A stretch of 64,000 nt of DNA from Selaginella moellendorffii (Eukaryota > Streptophyta > Lycopodiopsida > Selaginellales > Selaginellaceae), in NCBI RefSeq assembly GCF_000143415.4, contig NW_003314289.1, positions 1,544,820-1,608,819 on the forward strand, given 5' to 3'. The notes under the pieces are model-generated. The model made no database searches. It saw only the letters and a list, made by a program, of their open reading frames with translations, and was not told where the DNA came from. Positions 38,030 to 49,272 of the stretch are shown here, piece after piece. Made by a program: the position numbers and the translations under genes. How positions within the stretch are numbered: position 1 is the first letter of the stretch; every line of letters begins with the position of its first letter.

Positions 38030-40715
38030 TTATATCACAGTTCCATCCTTTACTATCGAGTTCTTCACGACAACAGTGATTCCAGAACGTATGTAGATTC
38101 CTTCGGATGGTCTCTCAGCCTCTTGCACACCCTGGTTGACCCACAGTGGTTGATGAGAGCTCATGAAAAAGGAATCGAGAAAAACAAACTTACATCTGTG
38201 TTTGTGATAATGACATGGCTGCCGATCCTTGCGTTCTTATCAACCAAGCAGTTCCTGAGATCGAGAAAAAGGCATTATTTAGCTTCAGTGACTATAATAA
38301 CTTGTCATCCATGATTTACCTCATTGTTGTGTGCTCGCCCACACCAAGTGGAACTTTGCCCTGTGCTCTCAGTGCAGCAATCTCGGCCTCAGTTTCATAG
38401 GAATCAGCTCCCATTATGATGGTATCCTGTTTCAAAAAATTTAAGCAGTTCTACCTTTACCACTGTCTTGGGTATGATGGAAAGGACAAACCTTAAGCTC
38501 TACACCAGACTCTAGCCTGGAACGGACGCCAATGAGTGAATGCTCCACACTGCAGGACTTTAGAAAGCAGCCGTGCGATACGATAGAATCTATAATCTGC
38601 ACCGGCGACAAATCATGGTCAAGAATTTTTCTTCATGAGGCAGCCCGACTCTTACCCTGCATTTCTCCATCTTTGTTGGAGGCAAAAACCGCGGAGATGT
38701 GAAAATGGGATTGGAAGCATCGTAAAAGCTGAACTTTGGTGGCTGCAAAGAGATTTTTTTTTTGTATGAGTAAGTGTTTAACTGCGAAGTTCCAACTCCA
38801 AAGGCATTACCTGAGCAGTGAGAGCGAGATTAGCGTCAAAAAACGACTTAATAGTTCCAATGTCTTCCCAGTAGTCATTGAAGAGATACGCCTGCAATAT
38901 CAAGTTTTAGGCGTAGAATGCAAGACAAAGCACACAAACTTCCCACCTGAACATTGTACTCGCTCGCTGCAGCGGGAATGATCTCCGAGCCAAAGTCATT
39001 AGAGGTAGGATACCGCCATCTAACAATGATTTAACAAACCGGAAAAAAATAGGTAAAATAAACCAATAAATTTGGAAGACTGATATCACCTGAGGAGTTT
39101 GAGGAGTACGTCTTTGCGAAACACGTAAATTCCCATGGATGCAATGTATGGCATCTTTTTCGCCTCCTCCCGTGAAAGACCCAACGCAGTTGTGTCAACT
39201 TGCTGTTGAACACGAAAAGAAAAAAAGTAAAAAGCACTTTCATGAGAAAGTGAAACAACTGAACCTCTTTCTGAAAAGCTTACCATTGCTTTCAGATCCA
39301 TGCCTTTGGGCTTCTCGCTAAACGAGATGATCCGGCCCCTCGCGTCAGTCTTAACGAGCCCGAAATCCGATGCCCGGCTAAACAAAAAAATGAAAAAAAG
39401 AAAACAAGAAACGAATCGTCAAGTGCTCAGCAGAATGCCAGAAACAATTGAATAAAGTACGACAAAGATACTGTGAGAAACGACACCAAGTGTTCGCCGG
39501 AGCGGGCCACAGCTGTCCCCGCTAGCATTTTAACCTCTAGTGGTTCACTTGCATGGGAATTCTAAAAGGTGCTCACCTCTCGTCCACAGGAACACATGAG
39601 ATGGTGATGTCTGCACCAGAGTCCTTGTGCTTCTGCGGGAGCAACGCCAGCCACCATACGACTGACATAAGTCACACGCCACACAAACTGCGCGCAAGAA
39701 AACATACCTGGACAAAGTCCATGTAGTCCATGCGGTAGAGGTGATCACCGGAGAGAACAAGCACGTAGTCGACGTCCTTGTTTCTCACATCCTTGTCATA
39801 CAAAACGAAACCTCAGCATACGAGCCCAACACCTTGGAAATGGTAAAGAGTACCTCGAAAAGCCAAGTGAACTGCCTTACGGCGTCTGCGGTCCCTTGAA
39901 ACCAATTCATACCAGACTCCCCTGGGGTTTGCGTTGCTGCCAGTACCTACATCAATCACACGCACAAAGATCTGAGACCAAACACTCCGTATAACAGATA
40001 TTTCTAGCTCTTTCATTTCCTCCACCTCAACAAAGCCATCCCCAGCATTGATGAAGTTGTAGGTGCGAGCGAGGTGGCGGTTGAGCGACGCCGAGTTGAA
40101 CTGCGTGAGTACGAAAACTCGGTTGATCCCGCTGTTGATGCAGTTGCTCATTGGAACATCGATCAAGCGGTAGCCACCGCCAATTGGCACCTTGAGGAAC
40201 AAAGTGTGTGACGAGGAGTTAATACACACACGAGAAAGGAGAGGAAGAAAAGGTGTAGCTCTCGATCATACCGCAGGCTTTGCCCTTTGCTTTGTGAGGG
40301 GAAACAATCGCGTTCCAACGCCGCCTCCCAGGATGATGGAGACGACCGACTTGGGATCCACGCGCGGGGTCTCAAACACCGAGAATGGTAGCTCGACTTG
40401 CTGGAAATCAATCAAACAAGAGGAATCGATGCTTCCATAGGAGAAGAGGCTATACAAACTCACCTTTGCTTCGCGCGGGGGATAATCCACTAGAACAGCG
40501 GACGACAGAGCGGCATTCCCTCCTTTCTGGGCCGCCTGGCATTTGGCGATCCTCGGCTTGGATTTCTCGGGGATCTTCTTGAGATGGAGAGCTGCCCCGA
40601 ATAAATCGCGCTTGGCGAGCGACGAGCTGGCTGATTTGCAGGCATGCAGGTAGTCTTTCCTGCCCCCCGCACTGACCGATCCCATTGGACTGGAAGAAAT
40701 CGCGGCGTTGGCCAT
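38030..40715 (-). CDS. APL: ADP-glucose pyrophosphorylase, large subunit, plastid
   Basis: A multi-exon gene for the large subunit of AGPase, which makes ADP-glucose from glucose-1-phosphate and ATP for starch synthesis. Residues 1 to about 70 are Ser/Ala/Lys-rich, fitting a plastid transit peptide. Family blocks follow: [76 protein letters not shown], and the C-terminal [18 protein letters not shown]. The large-subunit signature ([13 protein letters not shown]) separates it from small subunits (IDIPVSNCLNS). The Arg of GTRLF and the Lys of RAKPA, important for catalysis and lost in potato-type regulatory subunits, are both kept. The usual Ala of GGGAGTR is Val. The first intron (about 65 nt) follows ...PPREAK. 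ATG at 40715; TAA at 38030-38032. Confidence 0.96.
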
Positions 40716-42011
40716 GGATGATCTCCTCGAGCGAAATATCGATCAAGAACCCCCTGGCACGTTCCTCTGTTCCTCGCGAAGATCGAGACAAATAGCGCTC
40801 GCGTTGTCACCTCCTCACGGGCTGGGATGTCTGTAACACGAGGAAGGAAAAAAGAAAGCCGGGAGCCGCTCGCTGCTTGACACACAAGGCGCTACAGGAC
40901 GAGATCACCGACACACCCTGCGCCTGGCACGCCGATCAATCCCTAAGCGAGAAAATATTTCGCTTTCGATCAGCAGCGGCATTGATCCATCGCTGGATCG
41001 CAAAGGATTTCTAGCGAATCGAGGAGGGGGGGAGAGAAGCCGGCTCTCGATCGATCGAGGAGTCGAAAATGGGGAGAGCGTTTGCTAGAAATCGTATAAG
41101 TAACACTGGCGCTCACCGCCAAAACGCAAGAAAAACAAAAAACCTAGCGCTCGTTCGTGATACGTCGCGGGTTCACATCCCACGCACATTTCTTCCACTT
41201 GCGAGAACATTCGGTGGCATATGCTGTCCCCGTTGTACGCGATTGGACGTACTTTCACTAGTTGGTAGGGGTTTTTCAGTCACATTTCCTTGATATTTTC
41301 CATGGAATCTCACAATGTGTGGTCTCTAAGCCCTAACCAATTGTGGCGCAACACTGTCACCCTCATCCCGTGCGTGTGGGCCTCTCTTTTTTGCCCTAGA
41401 ACACTGCTAAATGAAAAAGAGAGCTACCTTTCAAACAAATTACATTTTCAACCCCGTTTTACTTCCCGGTGGACGATGCCTATTGGTCGCGATTTGCCAT
41501 CTTGTTGGTTGTTGTCATGCTTGGATTTGATCACGAGGACCTATAGATAATAATATTGTTTACTCAAACAACCTTAATACGTGATCTCATCTCGCAATCA
41601 CACAATGAGAATAGTTTATATTATGGCCTTTAGCGCAGGGATCGCTTTCAGGATCATATGAATTCACGTCGGATCCACGCCAGGTGTCGCAATACGATTG
41701 AATAGCATACTTTTCGTGCCTGCAATACAGTATTATACGTAAGATCTTTCCTGAAGAAGCATCGGGCCTCGCAGCACGTTCTGCATGGAGTTTCTTTTCT
41801 TGCCACCTTTTTCCCTCTAGCTCACGGGCGTGCACGGGCGACGTGGCAACACCTTCGCCGACCACGTGTCTGGGCAATCCATTGACGTGGACGCTGCCAA
41901 CTGTCAGACGGTTTGCTAGATTGCTGGTCCCACCCGAAAGAGACATACAGGCCTATGATTCGCCCCCCTGAGATCCACATTCTCTAGCCGCGAAGATTCG
42001 AGCATTGGAAA
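40716..42011. other. Divergent intergenic region, AGPase / SPX-MFS
   Basis: It holds the 5' leader and promoter of the AGPase gene (GC-rich to about 41060) and unassigned sequence. A G-box CACGTG lies at 41863-41868. Short open stretches, for example 41587-41946 on the minus strand, have no recognisable features. Confidence 0.5.
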
Positions 42012-42019
42012 GAATATAC
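42012..42019 (+). promoter_or_regulatory. P1BS site (PHR1-type), distal
   Basis: GAATATAC matches GNATATNC, the binding site of PHR1-type phosphate-starvation MYB factors. It lies about 100 bases upstream of the TATA box of an SPX-domain phosphate transporter gene. Confidence 0.75.
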
Positions 42020-42033
42020 ACCACAATATCTGG

Positions 42034-42041
42034 GTATATTC
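42034..42041 (+). promoter_or_regulatory. P1BS site (PHR1-type), proximal
   Basis: GTATATTC, the reverse complement of the first site, again matches GNATATNC. It starts 22 bases after the first, roughly two helical turns. Confidence 0.75.
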
Positions 42042-42115
42042 GAATGATTATTGAATCTTCTAATATTCCCCAACGGGATCGCGCCAAGTGGCGTAGCCCT
42101 AGCCGTCCGTTTTGG

Positions 42116-42123
42116 TATAAAAG
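42116..42123 (+). promoter_or_regulatory. TATA box of SPX-MFS
   Basis: TATAAAAG in a GC-rich setting, 75 bases after the proximal P1BS. The leader to the ATG at 42661 would be about 500 nt. It contains a short upstream reading frame starting at 42172 and a GATC tetranucleotide repeat (42236-42257). Confidence 0.7.
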
Positions 42124-42660
42124 GGCGGCGACCCATGCGTACGACTGTACGTCATTGCTAAAACGAGTTGCTATGAAGCTCCCCTGGAATTTTGAGTGGC
42201 CCGGCTAGGTTTTCCAGGAGAGCGCGCAGGCATTTCGATCGATCGATCGATCGATCTCACCGGCGATTGGCGCACACGCGTTGGATCGAATTGATCGTCG
42301 TGGCGTGATTAGGTGATCTCGCGTGAATTTTCTAGCCTAGTTTTTGCTTTGAGATGCATGTGAAACTGGAGGTCTTGTTTTGTCCTGTTCGTAGAGGTCC
42401 CAGGGAACAGCTGTGTGATGTGAGCTCCTCTACCAAAAATTTCTCCCAGGATCCATTGTGTTCCTCCTTGCGCATTAATTGCCTAAAGCGCTAGATCTTC
42501 TCTTCTCGGCCAATTCATTCCCAAGACATAGCTGGCAGTCCCTCATTGCGTACGCATTTGGGGCTTGATCTTCGGCGTGGCCAAGTCATTGAGCTTTTTG
42601 GTTGCTTTTCTTTTCTTCCAGTGGATAGTGGATTGCAACTATAGCAGGAGTTAAGGTATC

Positions 42661-45367
42661 ATGGTCCACTTTGGACATTATATCTTGGCGAACAGAATTC
42701 CAGAATGGGAAAGGTAAGATCACAGGAATGTCGAGGGAATGTCAACTCTAAAAATTTATGATCTTCTTGATGTTCCAGTCACTACATTGGCTACAAGGCT
42801 CTGAAGAAGAGGATAAACGAGTATGCATCTCGCGCGTCTCATGCTTCCTCGGAGGAAAGAGAGCAAATAATAAGCTCTTTTGCGCAACTTCTCGACTCAC
42901 AGGTACCAAGTTGAGCTAGTTCTTTGCAAAGCTTGTGATTTTGGCACTCCTGTTTGGAAAGGTGGAGCGAATTGTGCTGTTTCTCATGGAGAAGCAAGGA
43001 CTTCTCGCAGAAAAGCTGCTGAAGCTGGCCGAGAAGCAGGAAAAATCCCTTGCCGCCATGGAAATTGACGTGGAGGCTGCGACAAGCTATCACCTAATTG
43101 AGGAATACAGGCAAGAACATCTGTCACTTGAATTCACTGTGTAAACTCCGTGTAAACAACGCAGAGCTATTGGACAAGAGCTTCTCAAGCTTTTGAACTT
43201 TGTGGAGATGAACACCACTGGCCTCAGGAAGATACTTAAAAAATTTGACAAGCGCGTTGGCTTTCGTTTCAGAGAACAATATCTGGCTTCCCGAATAAAC
43301 CACCCTTATTCTCAACTACAACAAGTCTTCAAACAAGTGGTAAGTGTTCTACATTTTCTTCTGTTTCGTTGTTTTTCCTTCTCTCTCTGGTATTTATTCT
43401 TTACAAGCTTGCAGGGTATTGGAGCTCTAATGGGAACTATAGCTCAAAATCTTGCTCAGCTGAGCTCCGGGCACAGTCACAGACAGAGTTACTTCTCTCT
43501 CTTTAGAAAGTCATCTCTTCCTATCGAGCATGAGCCTATAATCAAGGTCTGTATTGTCTCATCCCAAAACATGGAAATATAACACTACGTATTGAACAGG
43601 CTCTCGAAGGAGCACTACACAGGCTTACAAAAGAAGTGACTTTTATGTCCTTCGTTGCAAACGACCTGCTCTTACCTGAACCGTCTGACCATGCTTTAGA
43701 AACTGCCGATGAGCGAGAGTTCCATTTTATGTCCGTCCAGCTCAACCTATGGAATACTTTCCTCTACATGGTACTGAGATTGCCACATCCATGCTCTAAA
43801 AGTTCTAATCGTGGATCTTGTACCAGGCAAACTACTACATTGTAGTTCCCACTTCAGATGATTATGCCGAAACTTTACACGTTCCTGGAACCATGAACGG
43901 GGTGATTATTGGAGCCATGCCACTGGCAGCACTTGTGTCTGCACTGGTTTATAGCTGGTGGTCGAACTTCTCTTACAGAGCTCCACTGTTTATAAGTACG
44001 CTGCTCTTGATGGCGGGCAATCTCATGTACGCGCTGGCGTTGCCCTTCCACTCGTTCTGGTTTTTGGTCATAGGACGTGCCTTGAGCGGGTAAACTTGCT
44101 TGCGACATTTTAATGTTTTCATATTTTTTTACGTGCTCGAGCCTTGTGTAACAGGCTGGGAGGTGCAAGGGCGATCAACCGGCGATATCTTATGGATCAT
44201 GTTCCTGTTAAGCACCTTACAAACGTATCAGCGTCGTTTGTTATCGCTAGCTCGCTAGGAATGGCGGCTGGCCCTGCACTTGCAAGCCTCCTCATCAAGC
44301 TAGACTTCCAGGTAAGCTGAAAGCATATCGATAGTTTATGAATGACTTCAACCTTTGAAACAGATGCTAGGCTTTCCAGTGAACCAATTCACAGCTCCTG
44401 GATGGGTGATGTTACTTCTTTGGGGAATATATCTGATTGTTTCACTCTTTGCATTCAAAGAACCAAAGCGGCTGAGCGTCAACCATGACACAGAAAACCA
44501 GGTTCACAGTGCTTTTGTAGATGATGGTTCGGATTCTGGCTCTGGTATCACTGACCCTTTATTGGGAGAAGAAACGGTTCCGGCCAAAGGCAGGAAACCT
44601 GCTGGAACTATTTCAGAACTCTTCAGGGCGATAAATACACCAGTGCAGATCTTGCTCTTGGTGTATTTTATGCTCAAGTTTGCCGTGGAAATGTTGGTAT
44701 CCGAATCTGGGATTATCTCCGAGTTTTACTTCCAGTGGAGCTCTTCACAGGTATGCAAACATTTGCAGATTTTTTAATATGCACATATATTTTGATCAGG
44801 TGGGATACTTCTTAGGAGCACTTGGATTGGCTGTGCTTCCAATTTGTGCAGTGGTTGCTAACTATATCAGCAACACATTCGCGGATAGGTAGTAACACCT
44901 CTTTTTTTTTCTCACTTTTCTACGTTTTTTTCTTGTAGGGTCGTAATTTTTTGGACAGAGATTCTAATTGCATTAGGAGTCATTGCAAACATCTGCTATT
45001 ATCCATTATTCAGATATACCACAGTGCAATATGTTGCTTCGGCTATTGTAATTTTCCTTTCAACAAATGTGCTTGAAGGTTAGTCTTGGATTTCCTGGAG
45101 CTTTTATCTCACTTGGAAAAAGTTTCAGGGGTTAACATGTCACTTCTTTCCAAAGTAATGCCGTCGCGTCTATCTAGAGGAGTTTTCAATTGTGGATTTC
45201 TTTCCACTGAAGCTGGGACACTAGCTAGAGCATTATCTGATGGATTAATATCTTTGGCTGGTAAAGCAGGAATGGAGTACCTTCTTATTGTTACTATGAT
45301 TCCAACTCTAGTGCTTGTCTTGGCAACAATTGCCTGCACCTGGATTGGGTATTATACACTCTATTAA
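42661..45367 (+). CDS. SPX-MFS vacuolar phosphate transporter (PHT5/VPT type)
   Basis: A multi-exon gene for an SPX-domain, major-facilitator membrane protein of the plant PHT5/VPT family, which loads phosphate into the vacuole. The SPX domain begins [16 protein letters not shown] and continues [17 protein letters not shown]. It includes the conserved basic helix ([20 protein letters not shown]). The second half has many hydrophobic helices and the family signatures [40 protein letters not shown] and [20 protein letters not shown]. Verified exons: 42661-42713, 42779-42902, 42962-43110, 43165-43339; more follow. The third intron (43111-43164) has a GC-AG boundary. SPX domains sense inositol pyrophosphates. 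The paired P1BS sites upstream suggest phosphate-starvation control. Confidence 0.95.
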
Positions 45368-47195
45368 CCCATAAATATTTGCACTCTATTTTGAGTTTAA
45401 GAAATTGCATTTTGCTGTATAAAATACTGTATTAAACAATTTGAGCAATTAGGCCTTTAATTTGTATTTCTAGTTATAACATATGCTCTATGTTCAGATT
45501 TTCAGGTTTGCCTCGGTCACCTATACAAGGATTAAAATCTGCATAAATATATTTGTGGAAATTTTCTTCGGGCAATTTTCCCCAGTCTTGCATATATTTC
45601 ATGTTTTTCTATTGCTAACTAAATATATAGCTTTTTTCGTCGGCAATGTATTTTACAAAACTATGAATTCATTTGTAACTAATAAATACTTTTTTCAGCT
45701 TTTTCCCTTAATATTTTATCTTGAGCGTTCTATCAGCAAACATATTGCTAATACCATCTCCATACCTGCGAGTCTCAAAGGCTCTAATCAGGTCAAAACT
45801 TCGCAGATGCTGTGTGGGCGAGAGGCTGGGATCTGGCTGCTAAGTCCAAGTCGCTTATGAGGTATGCTGGGAAATTGGTCATGCCCAAGCTCCCTTTGAC
45901 AAGGATTTTGTAGCGAGGAGGTGATCAAGACGCTGGTGGAGACACTGAAGAGGGATGTCGTCTCGATCTCACGCCGAGACCATCTTTGAAAAACTTGGCC
46001 ATAGACTTGTGGGGACTGGGGACCGTAAGAAAAAAGGAACATCACATGAACAGCAGTTTGGAACTTTCAGGTCGCTTGTTTGTCCTTCCTTTCTCATCTG
46101 GACTTTGAAAAACTTTTGGTGTCCCAGAAAATGACATGGATATAAAAGCATTCAAATATGAAACTTGTGCCCACACATTGGGCAGTCTAGTCTTCATCTC
46201 AACGTCACCTTTGAGGAGACAAGTTTTCTGCTTCCAAAGGCAACATCCCTTTAAGCTATTAAAAATGTCATTTAAATAAGTGCTGAAAATTACCAGTTAA
46301 TATGAGATCGCAATCACTCATTGTTTACAATTGCGACCGACGAATTATAGCACCCAATCTCTCACGTGGAGGCCACATGTGCTCCTTGGCCTTATGTGCA
46401 CAAGATAACCCACGAGACACACGCCTTTTCATTTGTGTAGACATTGCAATATGTAAAATAAAAGTAATTTGTCTTAAAATTAATCAGAAATATACTTTAT
46501 ATAGGCCTTTGGTGTTGCAATCTCTCGTCATATCTCCTTGGACTTTAGTCTTATTGTTGAGCATCCAGGGAGTATAAATTGCCAAACCCCACAAAGCCCG
46601 AGAGGTTGTTGCAAAGAGCTGCTCGCTCATGTCCAAAACGTCCACCGGGCCAAGGCTCGCTTGCAAGTCTGCAAGAGAGGCACCAATGTCTTGTATCAGC
46701 ATGTTGACACCTTCCACTAGTACCGGCTCGAGCTTCGATCGAAAAGCCACCACGTCATGCAGGAGGTCATGGCGCAGGATGTCCCTCTCCGCCTTACCAG
46801 AGTTCTCTGTTCCATTCCAGAAACATTAGGGCAGGGTGCCATTCCTCCCGCTCCTTTTCAAGGTGGAATCCAAAGTTTCCCCCGGTCTGTCCCGTTATGG
46901 TAAATTAGAATGCTCATGCTCAATTATCTCAAGGAGCTCCTAAAGTTTTCTTCATGCTCCAGGTATTGCTGCCATTGGGATGAGGAATGTAACCGCTTGA
47001 GTGAGCGTGACAACTATCAGTTCTCTGATCTTTCAATTTTGAAGTTCGTTAATATTGCAAGAATCATGAAAATCTGGTAAGTTTTTCTTTAAAATGAGAG
47101 CTTGTGAGATTCGTTTTTCTGGTTCTTGGATGCAAGGTGCTTGAGGGCGAGCAGGAGTTCATGTTGCTACTTTTGCAAAAACAAAAGATGCCGAA
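45368..47195. other. Intergenic region with possible gene relics
   Basis: The first 400 bases are AT-rich 3' flank of the transporter gene. At 45805-45960 there is a protein-like stretch (WARGWDLAAKSKSLMRYAGK) broken by a stop and a frame change, then EEVIKTLVETLKRDVVS; the family is not recognised. A helical minus-strand open stretch is listed separately. The rest is unassigned. Confidence 0.4.
46484..46804 (-). pseudogene. Unrecognised helical open stretch, probably a fragment
   Basis: A minus-strand open frame reads ERDILRHDLLHDVVAFRSKL, then LVEGVNMLIQDIGASLADLQ. It looks like an amphipathic helical protein rather than random DNA. It lacks an ATG in a good position, and a stop precedes it about ten codons upstream of the listed end. 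It could be an exon of a gene or a fragment of a decayed one. Residue character is similar to the N-terminal domain of the neighbouring pseudokinase, but no alignment is claimed. Confidence 0.25.
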
Positions 47196-47266
47196 TGCAC
47201 TGCCCGGGAATCGAACCCGGGTCTGTACCGTGGCAGGGTACTATTCTACCACTAGACCAGCAGTGC
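47196..47266 (-). tRNA. tRNA-Gly(GCC)
   Basis: A 71-base cloverleaf: acceptor GCACTGC/GCAGTGC, anticodon loop CTGCCAC (anticodon GCC), T-loop TTCGATT, discriminator A. No intron. It closely follows the usual plant tRNA-Gly(GCC). Confidence 0.96.
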
Positions 47267-47421
47267 TTAATTGATATTAACACTAAATTGTTTCCGAGCC
47301 TTGAGGGATATTATTTCCATCGTTGGTCGAGCCAAAGGCAAGGGGGCGGAGCACGCTCGGAAGCAGTCCTCCAGGTCAGTGAGATCGCTTGCGCATCGCA
47401 TCGAGCTCATTCCCCATCGCA

Positions 47422-48863
47422 ATGAGCGAGCGCATTGTGAGATCTTTGATGCAGGCCGTGGTGACCGTTGACCTTGGCAAGCTCGTCGAGACGCTGCTGG
47501 ATCTCGCTTACAGCGCCCAGCATTGCAGGGAAAAATCCAAGACGCTGGCACTCAAGGTGGAGCTCCTCAGCGAGTCCATTGCGGAGCTCATCGAGAAGAG
47601 GGAGCACTTTACTCGAGAAAACTTTGGAACACACGTTAGAAGGCTCGAGGTAAGATCCTGTTGTTCTTCCAAGATTTAAATGTTTTCTCTTCCCAGGTGG
47701 TGTTTAACGATGCTATCTATCTTCTCCGGAAGTATAGAAACGGTAGCATCTTCGTCAAGATCTTCAAGGCACCACACTCCGAGGATGGATTCGACTCTAT
47801 CAATCAGAGACTGGAGATTTGCATCCAGTACTTTGGATTCAGCCTGCAAGTCAGGAACGAATCCAAAGTCTCGAATCTCGCGGAAGAGAATCGGCAGCTG
47901 CGCTCCATGATCCAGTCCATTATCCAGCAGCAGCAGGTTGATATGAGAAGATTGCTCAGTGGGGAGCTAATGTCCGAGGAGAGAGATGCGGTGAACGCGA
48001 TGCTGGAAGGACTAACTTTCGACGACGATGACGAGGTTTATGACGAACACACGCTGTGTGCCACTCTCGAACAGCCTGGTTCTTCTTCCGCAACGCGAGT
48101 TCTACTCTTATACTCGGAGGATCTTGGAGAGAAAGAGCTGGCCATTCTCAAGCGGCTCTCAGAGTCTCACGTCAACATTCTCCAGTTCTTTGGGACTTAT
48201 GTGGATGGCAAAACGAAGTATGCTGTCATGGAGAGGCCGGGGAAAGAAATCTCGACGCTAGACGAGTTTATACACAACAAGCCAGAGCTCAAGGATGGCC
48301 ACTGGAGTCTCAAGAAGAACTTTGCTCTGGAGATCGCCATGGGGCTGCAATACGCTCACGCTGTGGGTGTCGTCCACAAGAACCTCCGGAGTCCAAACAT
48401 CTTCATCGACGATAGCCAGGATCTCCGTCCCAAAATATTTGGATTCAACCAAGGAAGGATTGAAGCGTTGAAAAGTGACAAGCGGCCGCAGAGCAAGGAG
48501 CAGGTCCGGTGGAAGGCTCCCGAGATGTTGCCGCAGGCAAACCGAGCGATCAGGCGCCCCGAGTATAGTTACGCGTGTGACATCTTCTCGCTGGGAGTCG
48601 TCATGTGGGAGATCGTCACTTGGTCGTTTCCATTTGAGCAGATCAAAGGGGTGCGAGGCGTGCTCGAGGCAAGGGCAAGGAGGGGAATGACGCTCGATTT
48701 CTCGGCTCTTCCGCCGGGGGATCGCTCCCCAGCGCTCCAGTCCTTCGTCCAGATTAGCATGGATTGCATGGAAGAAGATAGCGGCAAGAGGCCCAACGTT
48801 GACGAAGTCGTGGAGAGGCTGTCACAGCTTGTTCCAGAGGACATGACGTTTTCTTCTTTGTAA
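47422..48863 (+). CDS. Helical-bundle pseudokinase, MLKL-like architecture
   Basis: Two exons (47422-47649 and 47697-48863, 47-nt intron) encode 464 residues. Residues 1 to about 150 are helical, with Cys/Lys/Leu patterning (AYSAQHCREKSKTLALKVEL, then THVRRLEVVFNDAIYLLRKY). This resembles the four-helix HeLo-type bundles of MLKL and RPW8 proteins, followed by a coiled linker (ENRQLRSMIQSIIQQQQ). Residues from about 190 form a kinase-like fold, but the VAIK Lys is absent (RVLLLYS), HRD is HKN (303-305) and DFG is GFN (325-327). RWKAPE and the CDIFSLGVVMWE block remain. It should not phosphorylate. Plant MLKL proteins combine such a bundle with a pseudokinase and act in immunity. Membership of that group is inferred from architecture, not from a search. 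Confidence 0.88.
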
Positions 48864-49272
48864 TCAATCGGCACGTAAAATATAAAATATAAAAATAAAA
48901 TGGAGAAATGTGCTAAATTATTGTAGCATCGAAGATGGGGCCAACCATTTTTTGTCTTTAAAGAAGTCAGAAATCCTGTTTGATGATTTCGAGCATATAG
49001 GAGGCTAGTTGGAATAGCCAGAAAATCATAGCAGCAAGAAGGAGCTTGCGACCTTCTTGGGCAAGTTGGGCAGAATCTTTCAAGGCAATTGTGAACAGCT
49101 CTGACTAATTGTCAATGGTGTGGACCCCTTTCGAATGGCCAAAACAACTTTAATTTATTGCATTGTAATCCGAATTGAAGTTTTCTTGTGAAAAAATCAA
49201 CTGTGAAAACGTGCTTTCTAGAAACGGGGACTTCTTCTTAAGTAGAAAGAATTGTGGATCTTAAGTTTTGAG
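48864..49272. other. Intergenic, no gene seen
   Basis: AT-rich 3' flank of the pseudokinase gene and presumed leader of the Ser-rich gene. The leader around 49230-49272 lacks an obvious TATA box. Confidence 0.4.

Noticed and set aside
42236-42257. GATC repeats in the leaders of SPX-MFS and SEM1 as a shared regulatory element
   Set aside because: A simple tetranucleotide repeat in two leaders is most easily explained by slippage; no further shared sequence surrounds them.
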